Source of the DNA: Odontesthes bonariensis
Lineage: Eukaryota > Chordata > Actinopteri > Atheriniformes > Atherinopsidae
NCBI RefSeq assembly: GCF_027942865.1
Contig: NC_134511.1
Span: 40,260,607-40,324,606, forward strand
Direction of reading: 5' to 3'
Length of the DNA: 64,000 nt
A program made the position numbers and the translations under genes. Of the stretch, positions 50,946-62,859 are shown piece by piece. A model generated the notes under the pieces. That model worked only from the letters and a program-made list of their open reading frames with translations, did no database searches and was not told where the DNA came from. Numbering within the stretch: the stretch's first letter is position 1; each line of letters opens with the position of its first letter.

Positions 50946-51930
50946 TTTCTAAGAAATCCTTTCTTGTTGCGCCCAAATTTCTTGTTGATATATCCGACAG
51001 CTTTCACAGGGCATGTTGAAAGGATTGTAGTTGCTGGCTCATCAGATAAGTTGTAAAAAAGAATAAAAATGATTTTAAAAGTCTTGGTTCACTTAAAAGA
51101 AAAAGAATAAAATTATATCCAAGACTTTTGGAAAGAAGTATAATTATTTAAAAGCAAATAAAAGCGATAAGCAGCTGGAGGAAGCAGAGACACGTCTGCA
51201 CTCTTCAGAACCATCAGTGATATCTATTATCATATTCATTCATAGGAGGGTAGATTGCGTATGCTCCATAAGGAGGAGGGGGTTGGTCTGAGGACTGAGG
51301 TCCTGCTGGTGGTTGTGGAGGTCCAAAGCCCCAGACTGGCGGGTTTGGGTTCCCAAATGGTTCAAATCCAAAGCCAGCAGCAGTCATTGGGGGGGCTGAT
51401 GCCACAAGAGAAGCCTGGGAGGCAGGCAGGATGACTATTTCAAATCTGATATCTGGGTTTGAAGCATACTTGACATCAAGGTAGACCTGTGGAGAGTAGT
51501 GTTGTCATTTCACTGCTCTCTGCACAGCAAAAAGATGTGTTTGCGTTTTGAAGCTTTTTAAGACTTGTAACTGTGAACAGACATAGACTGAGATTTTTTT
51601 AGCAAAAAAGGACTGAGGCTTAGCAGTGACGGCACAAAAGCATAATATGTAGAAATAAAACTAATAACAAATAACAATCAAGGTTTAGAGAAAAACAGTC
51701 ATATCTTTGGGGTTATTATTATCATAGACTGAATCATATAGATGGATTATTGTTTGACATAGTCTCTGGTTACTTTAAGTTTGTACTGCAATCTTGTATT
51801 CGATCACGTTCATTGTGATGTTTATGTATGAATTAATTGTATCTGAAGATGTCCATGACAGGCCAGGTCATGGGTTGTTTTTCTTTCTTTCTTTCGACAG
51901 GACAACTCACCCCCAATACACAAGGTTACA

Positions 51931-52752
51931 GACCCCTCAGGTCATCTGGATCCGGTTTATTATCAGTTCCCAGAGTCAGAACCAGACATGGAGAAGCTGC
52001 ATTCAGCTTCTATGCTCCACATGTCTGGAACAAACTCCCAGAAAGCCTCAGATCAGCAGAAACACTCAGTGTATTTCAGTCCAGGCTGAAGACACACCTA
52101 CTTTCAGCTGCGTTTGAATAAAGCTCCAAGTTTGAAGCTTAAGTCTCAAAACTTAATCATATTTAAACTCCTGATTTTATCTGATTTTATCTATTGTTCT
52201 TATTTCTTTCTTTTTGTTTAAAATTTAAAGCGATACAATGTAACTTCTCAAAAAGCCCACTCTGGAGCTCCCCCTACAGGCTTGGAGGTAATGTACGGTT
52301 AAACTGTCGTAAATACAACACCCTTTCGCTTTCACGTTTCACGTTTGTTGACGAACCGGCGAGGAGTCAGAAGGTGCAAGCTATGTCGACCGAGAAGGTA
52401 AGAGTAATCAAATGTACCTGGGAGCGTGAGAGGGGTCTATTTGTTTTTGCGGTAGGTGTGCCAGAAAGCAAGTCGAAGTACTTCCGCTCAGCTCCCGGGC
52501 CGGTCCAGCAAAGTTACATAGCGCAGTTTTTCCCACTCAGACCCCCGAAGGGCATAGGAGACAAGCCAATCGTAATATTAAAACTCATTCTATCCGCACA
52601 ATTTTTTTCAAGCTGTTATTTTAAGGTAGAAATGTTACATAGTAATGCTTTAAATCCTGCTTTTTATTTCTTCTGTTTTAATGTCTCTGTAAAGCACTTT
52701 GAATCACCTTGTTGTTGAACTGTGCTGTACAGATAAACTTGCCTTGCGTAAA
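51931..52752 (+). mobile_element. L2-like LINE 3' fragment, intron 5 of copy E
   Basis: Reads HGEAAFSFYAPHVWNKLPES and FQSRLKTHLLSAAFE, then a 3' UTR with GTAAAGCACTTTGAATCACC. Copy D has the uninterrupted site (around 34570), so the ends are set by comparison. A 430 bp segment at about 52222-52655 interrupts the UTR. Confidence 0.8.
52222..52655. mobile_element. Possible MITE inside the L2 tail
   Basis: Starts TTTAAAGCGATACAATGTAA and ends with the approximate inverse (read backwards TTTAAAGCATTACTATGTAA). It interrupts the LINE 3' UTR. It contains a short GC-richer interior with no recognised gene. Confidence 0.5.
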
Positions 52753-52954
52753 TAATAAAGGCCCTCAGCTATATCTGCACGTATGTTGTGTACATAACCA
52801 ACTCCTTCAGCAAACACCATGAACAATAAAAGAGGAGGTGTTGGAAGGCATTCAGCACAAACACTTTGTTGCTATTTAATTGACCGTTTGAAACAAGCAC
52901 AAGTTATTAAGAGGTTACTCTCACACTTCTTATGCATCCTTTCTGTGAAGTTAA

Positions 52955-53523
52955 AGGTGGGGTTGAGGTTCTTTTTCTGGAGCATTTTTTTACATATTGC
53001 TTGAAATACTCTTCACACCCCCATTGCAACCAATTAATTAAAAGTTTTGACACAAATATGAAAAGTTTTAGTGGCCTCTAGAACGAACAATCCAGGAAAA
53101 ACAGTATCCAATCATACTGAACGGACCGTTAACAATGATTGGATTCTGATGCGTCTATCAAACTGCAATCTGCTCCTCCCTCCCCCTCCCCCTCCCCCTC
53201 CTTCCCCCTGTGCGCGTACCCTGCTCCGTGAACGAATTACGCGCCCAGAAGCTTGGCAGGAAGCTAAACTAGAGCCAGCTTGGCTAGCACCTAGCATTAT
53301 TAAACGTATAGTTAGCATATACTAAGTACTAAATACTAAATACGGCAACGATCGATGCTTGCTGTCAGAACAGCGCTCGTGCACCTTCGTGCTCGTGCGC
53401 GTTCATGTACTCTAGAGGCGTGCCTTCGGGGGGAAAGTGAAGAAAAGGGTTGGGACTTTTTACCGGTGTATTTTCAAAATGCAGCTTAGCTGGACTCAAA
53501 ATCCAGGATCTCCTACCCTACCT
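52955..53523. mobile_element. 569-bp TTAA-flanked DNA element (Kolobok- or piggyBac-type MITE)
   Basis: Copy D reads GTGAAGTTAACAGG at 34798, while copy E has TTAA, 569 bp, TTAA at the same point (52951-52954 and 53524-53527). The ends are imperfect inverted repeats: AGGTGGGGTTGAGG and, reversed, AGGTAGGGTAGGAG. TTAA duplication fits Kolobok or piggyBac; ends starting AG fit Kolobok better. No coding part. Confidence 0.88.
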
Positions 53524-54694
53524 TTAACAGGTAGTGAGTAAGTAATAGCGGGTTTTATGCTGAAAGGAACTGTAAAGATCTTTGAGACAAATGTTCACCT
53601 TTTCTGAGGCAGATGGAGGAATGGGCGCTCCTACCTCTTTAAGCAGATCCTTAAAATCGATTTTTCTCCTCCCTCGTGCAAAGAAGCTGTGCACTCTGGA
53701 CAGGCAGTACTTGGGCTTGATCTCACGAGATGAATTGTTCTTAATGAGAGCCAGAACCTTTAACCCTTCTCCTGTGACACAGAGCAGAAATGTCTAAACA
53801 AGCTTTGATATAAGACCAGTAGTTGTCAGTATCACCCTTAAAGAGCTCTCACCTTGGAAGAAACCTGATTTTTCAAGATTCACATCCATGGCTACACTTC
53901 CTGAGGTAAAAAGTTTCATTTTCTTATCCTTAGACTCATGCTGTGGTGTCTGAAAGACAATAAGGGTTTAAACACATTACACAGAACATGTCCATGCAGG
54001 TACAAAGCAAGTGCTGCACCTGAGTCAACTGCTTCCAACAATCCATGATGATTTTTTTTTCTCTGTTTACAAATTACAGAAGAGGATATATAAGATCATA
54101 CCATTAACCCAGAGACAAAGTTTATGTCTGCTTTTGACGCAAAGTTGATCTTAGTCGACTCTTTCTTGGTGACCCTCATTGATCTGCTCAACCCGGTTTC
54201 CAGCAAGTACACAATTTTACCAGTATCTCTTTTGAAGGAAGAGGGCATTTCCCTAAAAAACAAGCATACGTCAGACAAAAATCCGAGGAGTGTGAGCTAA
54301 GTATACCTTTTTGATAGAAATATTTTCATACAAGTATACACTCAATGTGCTCTAATTTATTACAGAAGCATTAAAAGAAGAGTTCCTTACTGGGAAGGGA
54401 TCTGAAAGGTGAACGGATAGACATGGATTCCTGGTGCAACAACACTCGGGTCTAAAGGAAACCGAACAAGCACAGGACAAAAATATAAAACATACGCTGC
54501 TGTAATGTTCACTTATGTTGTCAATAAGCACTGAGGCTCACTGAATTTTAATCATACTGAGCAGGAAAGCAATAATAGTTTAAAATTCATACAAACTATC
54601 GTTGAGAAAATTAAAATCACAACCTGCCCTTTCTGTACTGTAAAAGCACCAACGAGCTTCCCGTTGAGATGTGACAGAGATGTGAAATACTTAC

Positions 54695-54736
54695 ATGTTT
54701 CTAAAATCTGGGTCGTCTCCGGCGCATTTCCATCAT
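54695..54736 (-). CDS. Optional 42-nt exon of copy E
   Basis: Same exon as 42474-42515 in copy D, with acceptor and donor conserved. It belongs to the broken copy E. Confidence 0.5.
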
Positions 54737-54821
54737 CTATCAAAGAAAAAGATGCAAACTAAATTATCAGCAAGTGGCCCGTTATCATAAACGTCGGAAC
54801 ATACTTGCGTGTAAACCGACA

Positions 54822-55031
54822 CTTTTTTTTTTAAAATATTTTTTGGGGCTTTTTTAATGCCTTTAATGTATAGACAGTTGGAGAGAGACAGGAAGCAGGG
54901 GGCAGAGAGAGGGGGAAGACATGCAGCAAAGGGCCGCTCGGTGCGGGACTCGAACCGGGGCCAGCTGCATCGAGGACTGTAGCCTCTGTACATGGGGCGG
55001 CTGCTTAACCCACTACGCCACCGACCGCCCC
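54822..55031 (-). mobile_element. tRNA-derived SINE with 11-bp target duplication
   Basis: On the minus strand a tRNA-like head (A box near GTGGCGTAGTGGGTTAAGC, B box GGTTCGAGTCC) is followed by a CT-rich body and a T/A tail. The duplicated site GTAAACCGACA flanks it (54811-54821 and 55032-55042). Pol III internal promoter boxes are present. Confidence 0.9.
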
Positions 55032-55042
55032 GTAAACCGACA

Positions 55043-55760
55043 TAAATATATTTTACATTTCCCCATCTCTCAGGGCGGTGCATGCATTTTTTGTATTCTG
55101 ATCACCATAAACTAGGTCCTGTATGGAAACTACAATAGTTACACTGCTCAAATCTGGATAGAATTATTCTACATGCTCCGACTGGCACGTAAGTCTCACA
55201 ATATTGTTCGTCTCTGACGTAATATCAAATTTCCCATGCCGGCGGCCCGGGTCGTGAACAACAGTCTGTGATTTTCGTGCAGCGTAAGGGGGCTGAGGTG
55301 CGCTCCATTTTGTATGTTGGTGCACTACGAGGGTGGGCAAACCATCCATGGAGCAAACGGGTTTACTTTTGGAAAACGTGGGGGGGATGAAATCATCTTG
55401 CTGTAAAAGTGGGGGTGTCGAAACACCCCCATCCCCACGGGTAAGAGGCCCATGGTGCGGGGCGGCAGATGGGAGGGCCGCACCCTCCGCACCCCATCAG
55501 CCTCCCTACTGGTGGCGGACAGCCTTTAGCTCTGTTAAACCTGTTAAGGTTCATGCAAATTTGAATGAATGTTCTTATAAATCCAGTACAGGCTCATTTT
55601 CTGTATACAGTAAGGCGGTGTTGGTGGTGGTGTTCTGGCTGGGGGCCCGTGCCCCTGTACAGCTGTATGCCCAGCAACGTCCCTGGCCTCTCCCGCACCT
55701 CCCAAAAAAAACCCGCCCCCCCTCAGAAAATAGTTCCAACGTCCATTCCCGTTATGTTAT
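55043..55760. other. Extra sequence in the first intron of copy E
   Basis: Together with the SINE this accounts for about 970 bp absent from the equivalent place in copy D (near 42560). It includes a GC-rich part (55380-55510) with AAAGTGGGGGTGTCGAAACA-type sequence. No gene recognised; probably another repeat into which the SINE inserted. Confidence 0.5.
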
Positions 55761-56399
55761 TATTAGCTTCAATCAAAAGATTATTTCAAAGAATTACCCA
55801 CTAAGCGTGGACAAAAACTCAGACTTGTATTTGCACGTCCGTCCGTTTAAACTATAAAATATTGTTCATAACAAACAGGTCTTAATTCAGTTTCTTCACT
55901 TCCTGTGAAACTGCGCCAAAGTCACAGGCAGCAGCAACAGAAAGTACAGCTCGTCTTTTTCCTCTTTCCATGCAGAAAAAAAACATTTGCACGTTTAAAA
56001 CGGACAGCGTGTGAGAACAGAGGCAATAAAGCTCACTTACCCTTGAGATTTGCGTCACGAATGAAGTATTGTTTAATGCTGAAATATTTATCTTTGGAGT
56101 GGTACACAATGGTAGACTTGCCGAGCTTCTCGTTCCACTGAACCTCAGCTTTCCCCTTGAATTTAATGTACAGGGAGTCGATTTCGCATTCTTTGACCAC
56201 TTCCAGCGTGACTTGACCAGTAATAAGGTCCCCGCTGGTGAACGTGTTGCTCTCATTAACAGGGTCATAGGTAACTTCGAGCCGCTTCACTGTGGACGAC
56301 ATGATGCATGCGTTCCGACCAACCAAACAATGCAAAGAAGGAAAAGCGCTCAGGGTGAAGGGAGCCTCTTCCAGGGGGCGGGCGTGTCCAAATCCCAAA

Positions 56400-57745
56400 G
56401 CAATTACAACGGGCCTGTTGTTTTTCTGCTCTCAAGCTTAGAATAAGTTGCTAAAAGGAATAAAAGGATCACTCCTTTCAAGCCAGCTAAATGAGATAGA
56501 ATTCCAATCAAATTATATTGAAACGAGTTTAGGTGACATGAGCACAGTAGCCTGTAAGATTAGGCACACACATCAGATGAAACTGAAGCTCAGGAATAAG
56601 CAGCAACAGGGTGGTCCTGATAAATCATATTAGATTACATTTTTATAACGACTTTAGAGAGCAGAAGAAGACTGTCACAGGGCTTGTCATTTCCTCTGGC
56701 TGAAGTGCAACAGACCACAATCCACAACTGCAATGTTTTCCCAGGCAAGCATTCACCTAAACTGAAATGGGGCGGTGGGGTTATTGCAGCACTGTACTGA
56801 TATGCAGTGAGTATGTTTGCATAAAGTGGCGACATAAAAATAACAAAAAGATCTCTACTATATATATCCAGATACGGATTTATCTATCATACATTACTTG
56901 TGCTACAGCTGCGTAAAATCCATCAACAAATCTTTGTAGCCATATGTTATCCGATAGTAGCTAAATAGTTCATTTACTGCCAAGCCAGAGAAATTGACAT
57001 GAGCTGGTTCTCCTGCCTGAACAACCAGAGGAACCCAGAGGGATGACAGTGCACATTTGATTTTAAGATCCACTGAAAGGTCTCGTGACTGAATGTGCAG
57101 CATGTTAAAATGATTAGAAACTGAAGCAGTTTATGGCACTGATATGGATTTAGCAGGTGGTAACGATTAGAATACACATTTAAAATCCTGTTGTCACCAG
57201 GTCATTTCGAATCTGTTACGAAACACACTGGCCATGTTAGTTTTAAGTCCATTTATACAGAGAAAAAAATCGAGGTGACGGTTCAAGGAGCTATGCACTC
57301 AACTTTCAACATTTCAGTTTATCATGACAGTCCATTTCTGTCAGTCACATCACATCATAGTGATACAGGAACTGATCGATGACACAGAGGATTATGAAGC
57401 CAGTCTATTTTCATGGCAGTGTTACATTTTACATTTTACAAAAAGATCACACAAGACTCAACAACAAATAATCTTGTGATATAATGCCGACAACCAGATT
57501 GCTTTACTCTAATGCTCGTTACAGTAAATCACAGGCCCAGTCTGTTATTCCCGTCAGGACTCATGTGGCATTTTCACACGTGCACAGGAGTCCTGAAATG
57601 CCCAGAACATTATCAAATAGCCTAAAACACACAGAACATTATTCATTTATCTTTTTCACATTTGCAATGAATAACCCGAACTGAACAGCAATTTGTTCCA
57701 TCGTTGAAACTGAGAGAGCATGTGCTCGCTAAAACTTTGATTGAA
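56400..57745. other. Spacer between copies E and F
   Basis: No gene or repeat recognised. Confidence 0.4.
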
Positions 57746-57749
57746 ATTT

Positions 57750-60001
57750 TTAGGCCTTTCCATCAAAACCACTCAGGGAGGGATACACCCCATATGACAT
57801 GTAGGGGGGTGGTGGAGCAGAAGGGCCAGTGTCTGTTGGGTTTTGTGGGAAGCTGGCTGGTGACATGTAAAAGTTTGGCAAAGCTTCAGATCTAAAGTAG
57901 GCAGGTGGTTGCTCCACATAGGACCCCTCTAAAGCTGGCAGAATGACAATATCGAACTTGATCTCTGGGTCAAATGCGTACTTGACATCCAGATAGACCT
58001 GAGGTGGAGAAATAGTCACAAGTTATCGCCAGCGTTTTCACGCAGTCCTGCTAGTGTAGAGATGCAGCCCTAATTTGTTGGGATAACTGATACCTACCCT
58101 GAGTCTGAACTCTGCTCTGATGATGTTGCAGTTTAAAATGGACATGCATGTGGTGGGAGGGATGGTGATGATCCTGGTGACGGTCTGGCCTGCAGAGCGT
58201 GGGATGACTTCACCCACCTCCTTCAGGATATCTCTGGTTTCAATCTTCCTCTTCCCTTTTGCAAAGTAGCTGTTCTTCTGATACAAGCAGAATTTGGGCT
58301 TAATGTTACGAGATGACTTGTTCTGAATGGAGGCCACAACCTTTATACCTTCGCCTGGAAAACAGAGCATCACTTAGTACACGAGCTTTACTCGTTGAAT
58401 GACAGACATGGCAACAATCTGGCTCTGCATATAAAATATGGTACTTTATGACGTCATTGTTATAAATGTTATTGTTATTAATGTTGTTTCGTCATTGTTT
58501 TTTTTTTTATCATTTGAACAGCAGCCACAGTTGAAAGTCAGAAAAAGGTTGAAAACTTTTGCTAAACAATTTTCCAATGACATTTTCAAATAGCTTGTTG
58601 TGCTTTAAAGGTCCGACCTGGTACATACAAAATATTTCTGTCATTAATATTCCTTCATGTCTCCTTATCTTATCTTTAGGCCATAAAAATGTTAAATGAG
58701 CAAAAAGGACTTTGAGCTGCACACGGCTCACCTGCTGGAAAATGTTTTGTTATCTCAGACCCCTGTAATGATAATGTCTCTCATGAGGCTATGTTAGATT
58801 GGACACAGTCTAAAATTACCTTGGTGGAAGCCTGTCCGTGGAATATTTACATCCATGGCTACCTCTCCTGATGTCAAGAGCTTCATCTTCTGATCTATGG
58901 TACTCTGTTGAGGAGTCTAACAGGCAAATCACAAACTCAGTACAGGCAAAGTCAACTCTCATTATTGCTAGAAGGCATCTTTGACATCTGTTCTCTGCAA
59001 ACATGTTTCCTGTCTCATTCCTGACAGCCATACGAGTTGGTTGAGTGTGAATGTGAGGTCACCATCAGCCGTGGATAATGGTTTCCTTTGTTGATGAGGG
59101 TGAACAGTGTCTTGGCTTTGCTGTCCATTCTCATGGACCTGCTCAGATTTGCTTCCAGTGTGTACAGAATCTTTCCAAATTTGCCACAGAAGGAGGACGG
59201 CAAGTCTCTGAGAAATGTGAGAAACATATTTTCAGAGAGCAAACTTGATTGTTTGTGTTTAAGCTTAAAGCCAATGGTGAGAAATATGAAAACTCACTCT
59301 GCTGGGATCTGGAAGGTGAATGGGTAGACATGGCAGCCTTTGTCAACAACGTTTCTGTCTGAGAAGCAGTTAAACGGTTTGAAATAAACTGGTTTTATTG
59401 CAACCTTTAATAGGTGGTGATAGAAAAGTTGGAAAATCAGATCATAAATAAATCCATTACTTCCTCGTGGACTACTCTTGGTTGCTCATTTAAAGTATAT
59501 ATATATATATTTGTTGTTGATTATCCTGAAGAGGAACAGATGGATCAGGGAAGCACTATTATTGCTTATAAAAGCTATTTCATGTGAACAACTACCCAAA
59601 TAAAATGGAAGACAAGCAGTGTAACAAAGTTAAAAAAAAAAAAGATATATATAAAGCTTGGTAGTATAACAAGAGGTAACACTATACAACATAACAAGAT
59701 GGCATGTTTCTATTTTGAACAACACACTATAAGTAGATCACTTACCTTTACCCTTCTGAATAAAAAACTGTTTGACACTGAAGTACTTTTCCTTTTTGTG
59801 GTACGTTACAACTGTTCTTCCGTAATGTTCCTTCCATTTGACGTCTGCTTTTCCCTTCAGCTTTACACAGAGTGACTCTATTTTGCACTCTTTCGCCAAT
59901 TCTAGTGTAATTCTCCCAGTGATGTAGTCGCCACTGGTGAAGATATCACTGTTGTTTATGGGATTATACTCCACTGAGAAGTTCTTAACGTTGTCTGCCA
60001 T
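57750..60001 (-). CDS. Arrestin domain-containing 3-like, copy F (intact, one PPxY)
   Basis: Six exons: 60001-59746, 59358-59298, 59207-59063, 58916-58820, 58354-58098, 57998-57750. Total is 1065 nt, 354 aa, uninterrupted, all GT-AG. It begins MADNVKNFSVEYNPINNSD. N-lobe: HVYPFTFQIPA in exon 2 and LEANLSRSMRM in exon 3. C-lobe: IKPKFCLYQKNSYFAKGKRK and RIITIPPTTCMSILNC in exon 5. The tail reads VYLDVKYAFDPEIKFDIVIL and ends with PPPPYMSYGVYPS, giving one PPxY. Closest to copies D and E in exon 4 (KMKL, TSG, VAMDVN). No extra 14-codon exon was found. A TATA-like box lies 56 bp upstream of the Met. No transposon was seen inside it, making it the cleanest copy. Likely role by family: adaptor of NEDD4-type ligases for membrane cargo. 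Confidence 0.9.
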
Positions 60002-60056
60002 GTCGCTATGTACTGAGCTACAAGCACAGGAAGCACCTGGTGATGAGGTTGAGGGG

Positions 60057-60064
60057 TTTATATA
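60057..60064 (-). promoter_or_regulatory. TATA-like box of copy F
   Basis: TATATAAA on the minus strand about 56 bp upstream of the initiation codon, the same spacing as in copy B. Confidence 0.5.
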
Positions 60065-60216
60065 TATTATGGGGTGTGTTTAAATATGCAAATAGAACCT
60101 TTGGTAATTATTAAACCACATGGCTTGACTAAATGATCCATATGCCACTGGATATAAACAATCTGATGTATGATAAAAAGAAAAGCTTCCTTTGATCAAT
60201 AAACATTAGTGTATGT

Positions 60217-60690
60217 AAATGTACTTTATTTCTACAGCCCTTTACAGACAATCCTTACGGTGTACCAAAGTGCTTTACAGCAGGTAATAAATAAAGAGAA
60301 GAAGAAGTAAACACAAATAAAAACAATAAAAGAACAGTGAAAGCAATAAAATATAACAAAATCTATTAAGATAAAATAAGATAAAAGTGTCATCATACTA
60401 CTGGGTATTAAAAGCAATCCTAAATAAGTAGCTTTTTAGCCTGGATGTGAAGAGGCCCAGGTCAGAAATAAGACGCAGCTGGACGGGGGGCTTATTCCAG
60501 AGCCTGGGGGCAGCTTTGGGAAAAGGCTCGCTCACCCCAGGGTTTGTATTCTGACCTGGGCACTTCCAGCAGAAACTGATCTGTTGACCTCAGAGCTCTA
60601 CCAGGACTGTTAAAAGCTCAGATAAATACGATGGGGCGAGGCTGTTAAGAGCTTTAAAAAACAACATTAACAGTTTAAAATCATAAATAC
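60217..60690 (-). mobile_element. L2-like LINE 3' fragment
   Basis: On the minus strand, a C-terminal frame (SKLPPGSGI-, RPQLRLISDLGLF- and RLKSYLFRIAF-like) followed by a 3' UTR ending CAAAGCACTTTGGTACACC. The frame is broken. It lies upstream of copy F. Confidence 0.7.
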
Positions 60691-60766
60691 AATATAAAAT
60701 ATAAATATAATCACAATCAGATGTATTAACTAAAGAAATGTGGTTTAGTGAATTAGGTTATTCCAG

Positions 60767-60771
<5 letters not shown>

Positions 60772-60804
<33 letters not shown>
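60772..60804. repeat. (GT)n microsatellite
   Basis: About 16 GT dinucleotides. Confidence 0.95.
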
Positions 60805-60806
<2 letters not shown>

Positions 60807-60809
60807 AGC

Positions 60810-61850
60810 ATTACTGGCAGCATATGTGACCACATGCAGGACACGGTTCTACTAGAATGGGCGTGTCTAAAATATTTCACACACATCAAAGGCAGAAAAC
60901 ACGTGTCGTAAACATGTTGGTGGAAAAACTGAGTGTATATGTCCAGGAAAGTTTATCTGAAAAACTGTTTTAAAGGTGAGGCTAAGCAGCCTTGACATAT
61001 GCACTGGTAAATCATTTGTTCATTCTGGATTTCAAGACAAAGTATAACACATAAGAAGCACACAATGACAATGCGTTGAAAATTTTGATCTTTTAACGAA
61101 ATACTCAGTGACCAAGTCCCCTTTGTTTTCAACAACTGCCACGAGCTTTCCATTTCTGAAATCTGTCAGTTTCTTTATCTGTTCATGATCGACTTTAACT
61201 GAGGCAGCAAAAATGTATTTATTTATCATACCTGCTTTATCCAGTTCAAGATTGTTGGGGGGCTGAAGCCTATCCCAGAGGCAGGATTCCTGCCAGAGGC
61301 TGCCAGCAGATTTGGAAGTTGATTTTCAGTTCATCATGAAGCTGAAAATCCAACATGGTCACCCCTTTTTAGAACTGAGGAAACGTTAAGTGTAACATGT
61401 CTTCAAGGGCAAAGAAACAAAGTTTAGATGTCTTCTAAAAAAGAACAAGGCCCACTAAAGAGTGCTTTAACACTCGCTGTGTTAGTTTGTGATCTAACCA
61501 TGAGCCCATATAACCGTTGGAACAGGATTTGCATTTCAACTGTCCAAAAAAAAATCTATTTTCAGGTATCATGACAGTTAATGTTATCAATCCTACTGGA
61601 TGCCATTTAAATACACACACACATATATATACATATATATTTTCATATAAACACAAAATGATTACATGATATACAAAATGTGGTAACAACAAGAAAACAG
61701 CAAAAATGAGGTTCAACAACCGATTTTTGCAAAAGCCACCTAGTAAATGCCTGGTGCCCATTCATGTTAGGTAAATCTCATCTTAATACCCCTAATCCTA
61801 CAAAAAAAAAAAGCCTTGCAATAAAAGTATAAGTGTCTATAGATTCCTGC
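60810..61850. other. Gene-free stretch
   Basis: No gene recognised. An AC/AT microsatellite lies at about 61612-61640. Confidence 0.4.
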
Positions 61851-61857
61851 TCTTCAG

Positions 61858-62842
61858 TAGCCTGGCTGACGCGTCCACAATCTCGATGAGATGGTGGTCT
61901 GGGAACTAGGTGTGCATTTTCTCGTATTTGAGGCGTGGTTTACGAATGCCTAGAGCCGTTTATTGGGCGCTACGAATGTCTATCAAATGACGTCAGGTAT
62001 TTCCCATGCTGCTTTGCGCGCGATTCATAGCCAATTGTATCACTTATACCAGATGACGACAGAAATTCGACGAGGAAGAAGAAAAAAATGGAAAATAAAA
62101 GTAAACTTGCGCTCTAAGCTACTTAAATTGACAACTAAGTAGGCCTATATGCTATATTCTACATGAATTTTTATGTTGTAGAGTTGTGAATTTATTTTAA
62201 TAATGGAGAAATTGAGCAGCCTTGCTTTGTTGTCTACAGTAGTAGCTCAACCCTCATCTTACTTTGAAGCTCCCAGCTCCCAGAAGTGACGTCGACGTAG
62301 CTTTAGCAGCAGAAAAGCTATCAGGCTTGTGTTGATGATAATAATAAACTCCTGGACTATGTACAAACTTCCAAATGCATCGTTTTGTGAGTACAGACCA
62401 TATTTGTACTACTGTAGAAGTTTGGTTTCATGACGTGATTTTAGTGTGGTAATTTTGGAGATACTGCCAGGGTCCGTTAGCGCTTGTACTAAGCTATTCG
62501 GGATAACTCAGTAACTCAGCTGATGTTCAGCCAATATCGGAAAAACTTCGGGTGGGCTACTTGGCTGGATGTCACGGTTCAAATGACCCTAGGGTGGAAT
62601 CTACTCCGAAACACTTTCTAAGGCTGCATTGAACGGTAACGTTGTGTCCGCTGTCATGTTGAATTAACACTCTACAAGCTTCGGTGTTGCGCATACACGT
62701 CGTCATCGTCTTGCTGCCGCCGCCCCCCCCCCGTTCTGTGATTGGTTCCCAAACTCTGGCAAAAATAAGGGCGGTGGTTTCCAGGCTGACTTTGCAGTGA
62801 GAATGAAATCGAGCGCAAAGCAGCATGGGAATTCCCAGGCTA
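61858..62842. mobile_element. 985-bp non-autonomous DNA transposon with 9-bp target duplication
   Basis: Ends TAGCCTGG inverted; the same 9 bp GCTCTTCAG flanks both sides (61849-61857 and 62843-62851). A second inverted pair lies inside (CCCATGCTGCTTTGCGC at about 62006 and, reversed, at about 62830). A 9-bp duplication suggests a Mutator-like class. No transposase is seen. Confidence 0.75.
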
Positions 62843-62859
62843 GCTCTTCAGGCTTTTCC

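Larger units (their letters stand above)
51214..56302 (-). pseudogene. Arrestin domain-containing 3-like, copy E (exon 5 truncated)
   Basis: Sister of copy D. Exons: 56302-56041, optional 54736-54695, 54451-54391, 54252-54102, 53949-53853, partial exon 5 53771 to about 53598, exon 6 51486-51214. Exons 1-4 and 6 are open and nearly identical to D, including PPPPYGAYAIYPP. Compared with D, about 177 bp is gone across the end of exon 5: the last 82 nt (the IITIPHDAEPSIHNC region) and its donor site. Reading through from exon 5 reaches a stop after roughly 25 codons. A working arrestin C-lobe is therefore not expected; a short N-lobe product is possible. Its introns hold a L2 fragment with a nested element, a TTAA-flanked element and a SINE, none present in D. 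Confidence 0.82.

Noticed and set aside
52194-52718. 174-codon open frame
   Set aside because: It runs through a LINE 3' UTR and an inserted MITE-like segment and shows no known domain.
54822-55031. Functional tRNA gene
   Set aside because: The tRNA-like head belongs to a SINE with a CT-rich body, an A/T tail and a flanking target duplication.
55333-55857. 174-codon open frame in the first intron of copy E
   Set aside because: It lies in repeat-like GC-rich sequence absent from copy D and has no recognisable domain.
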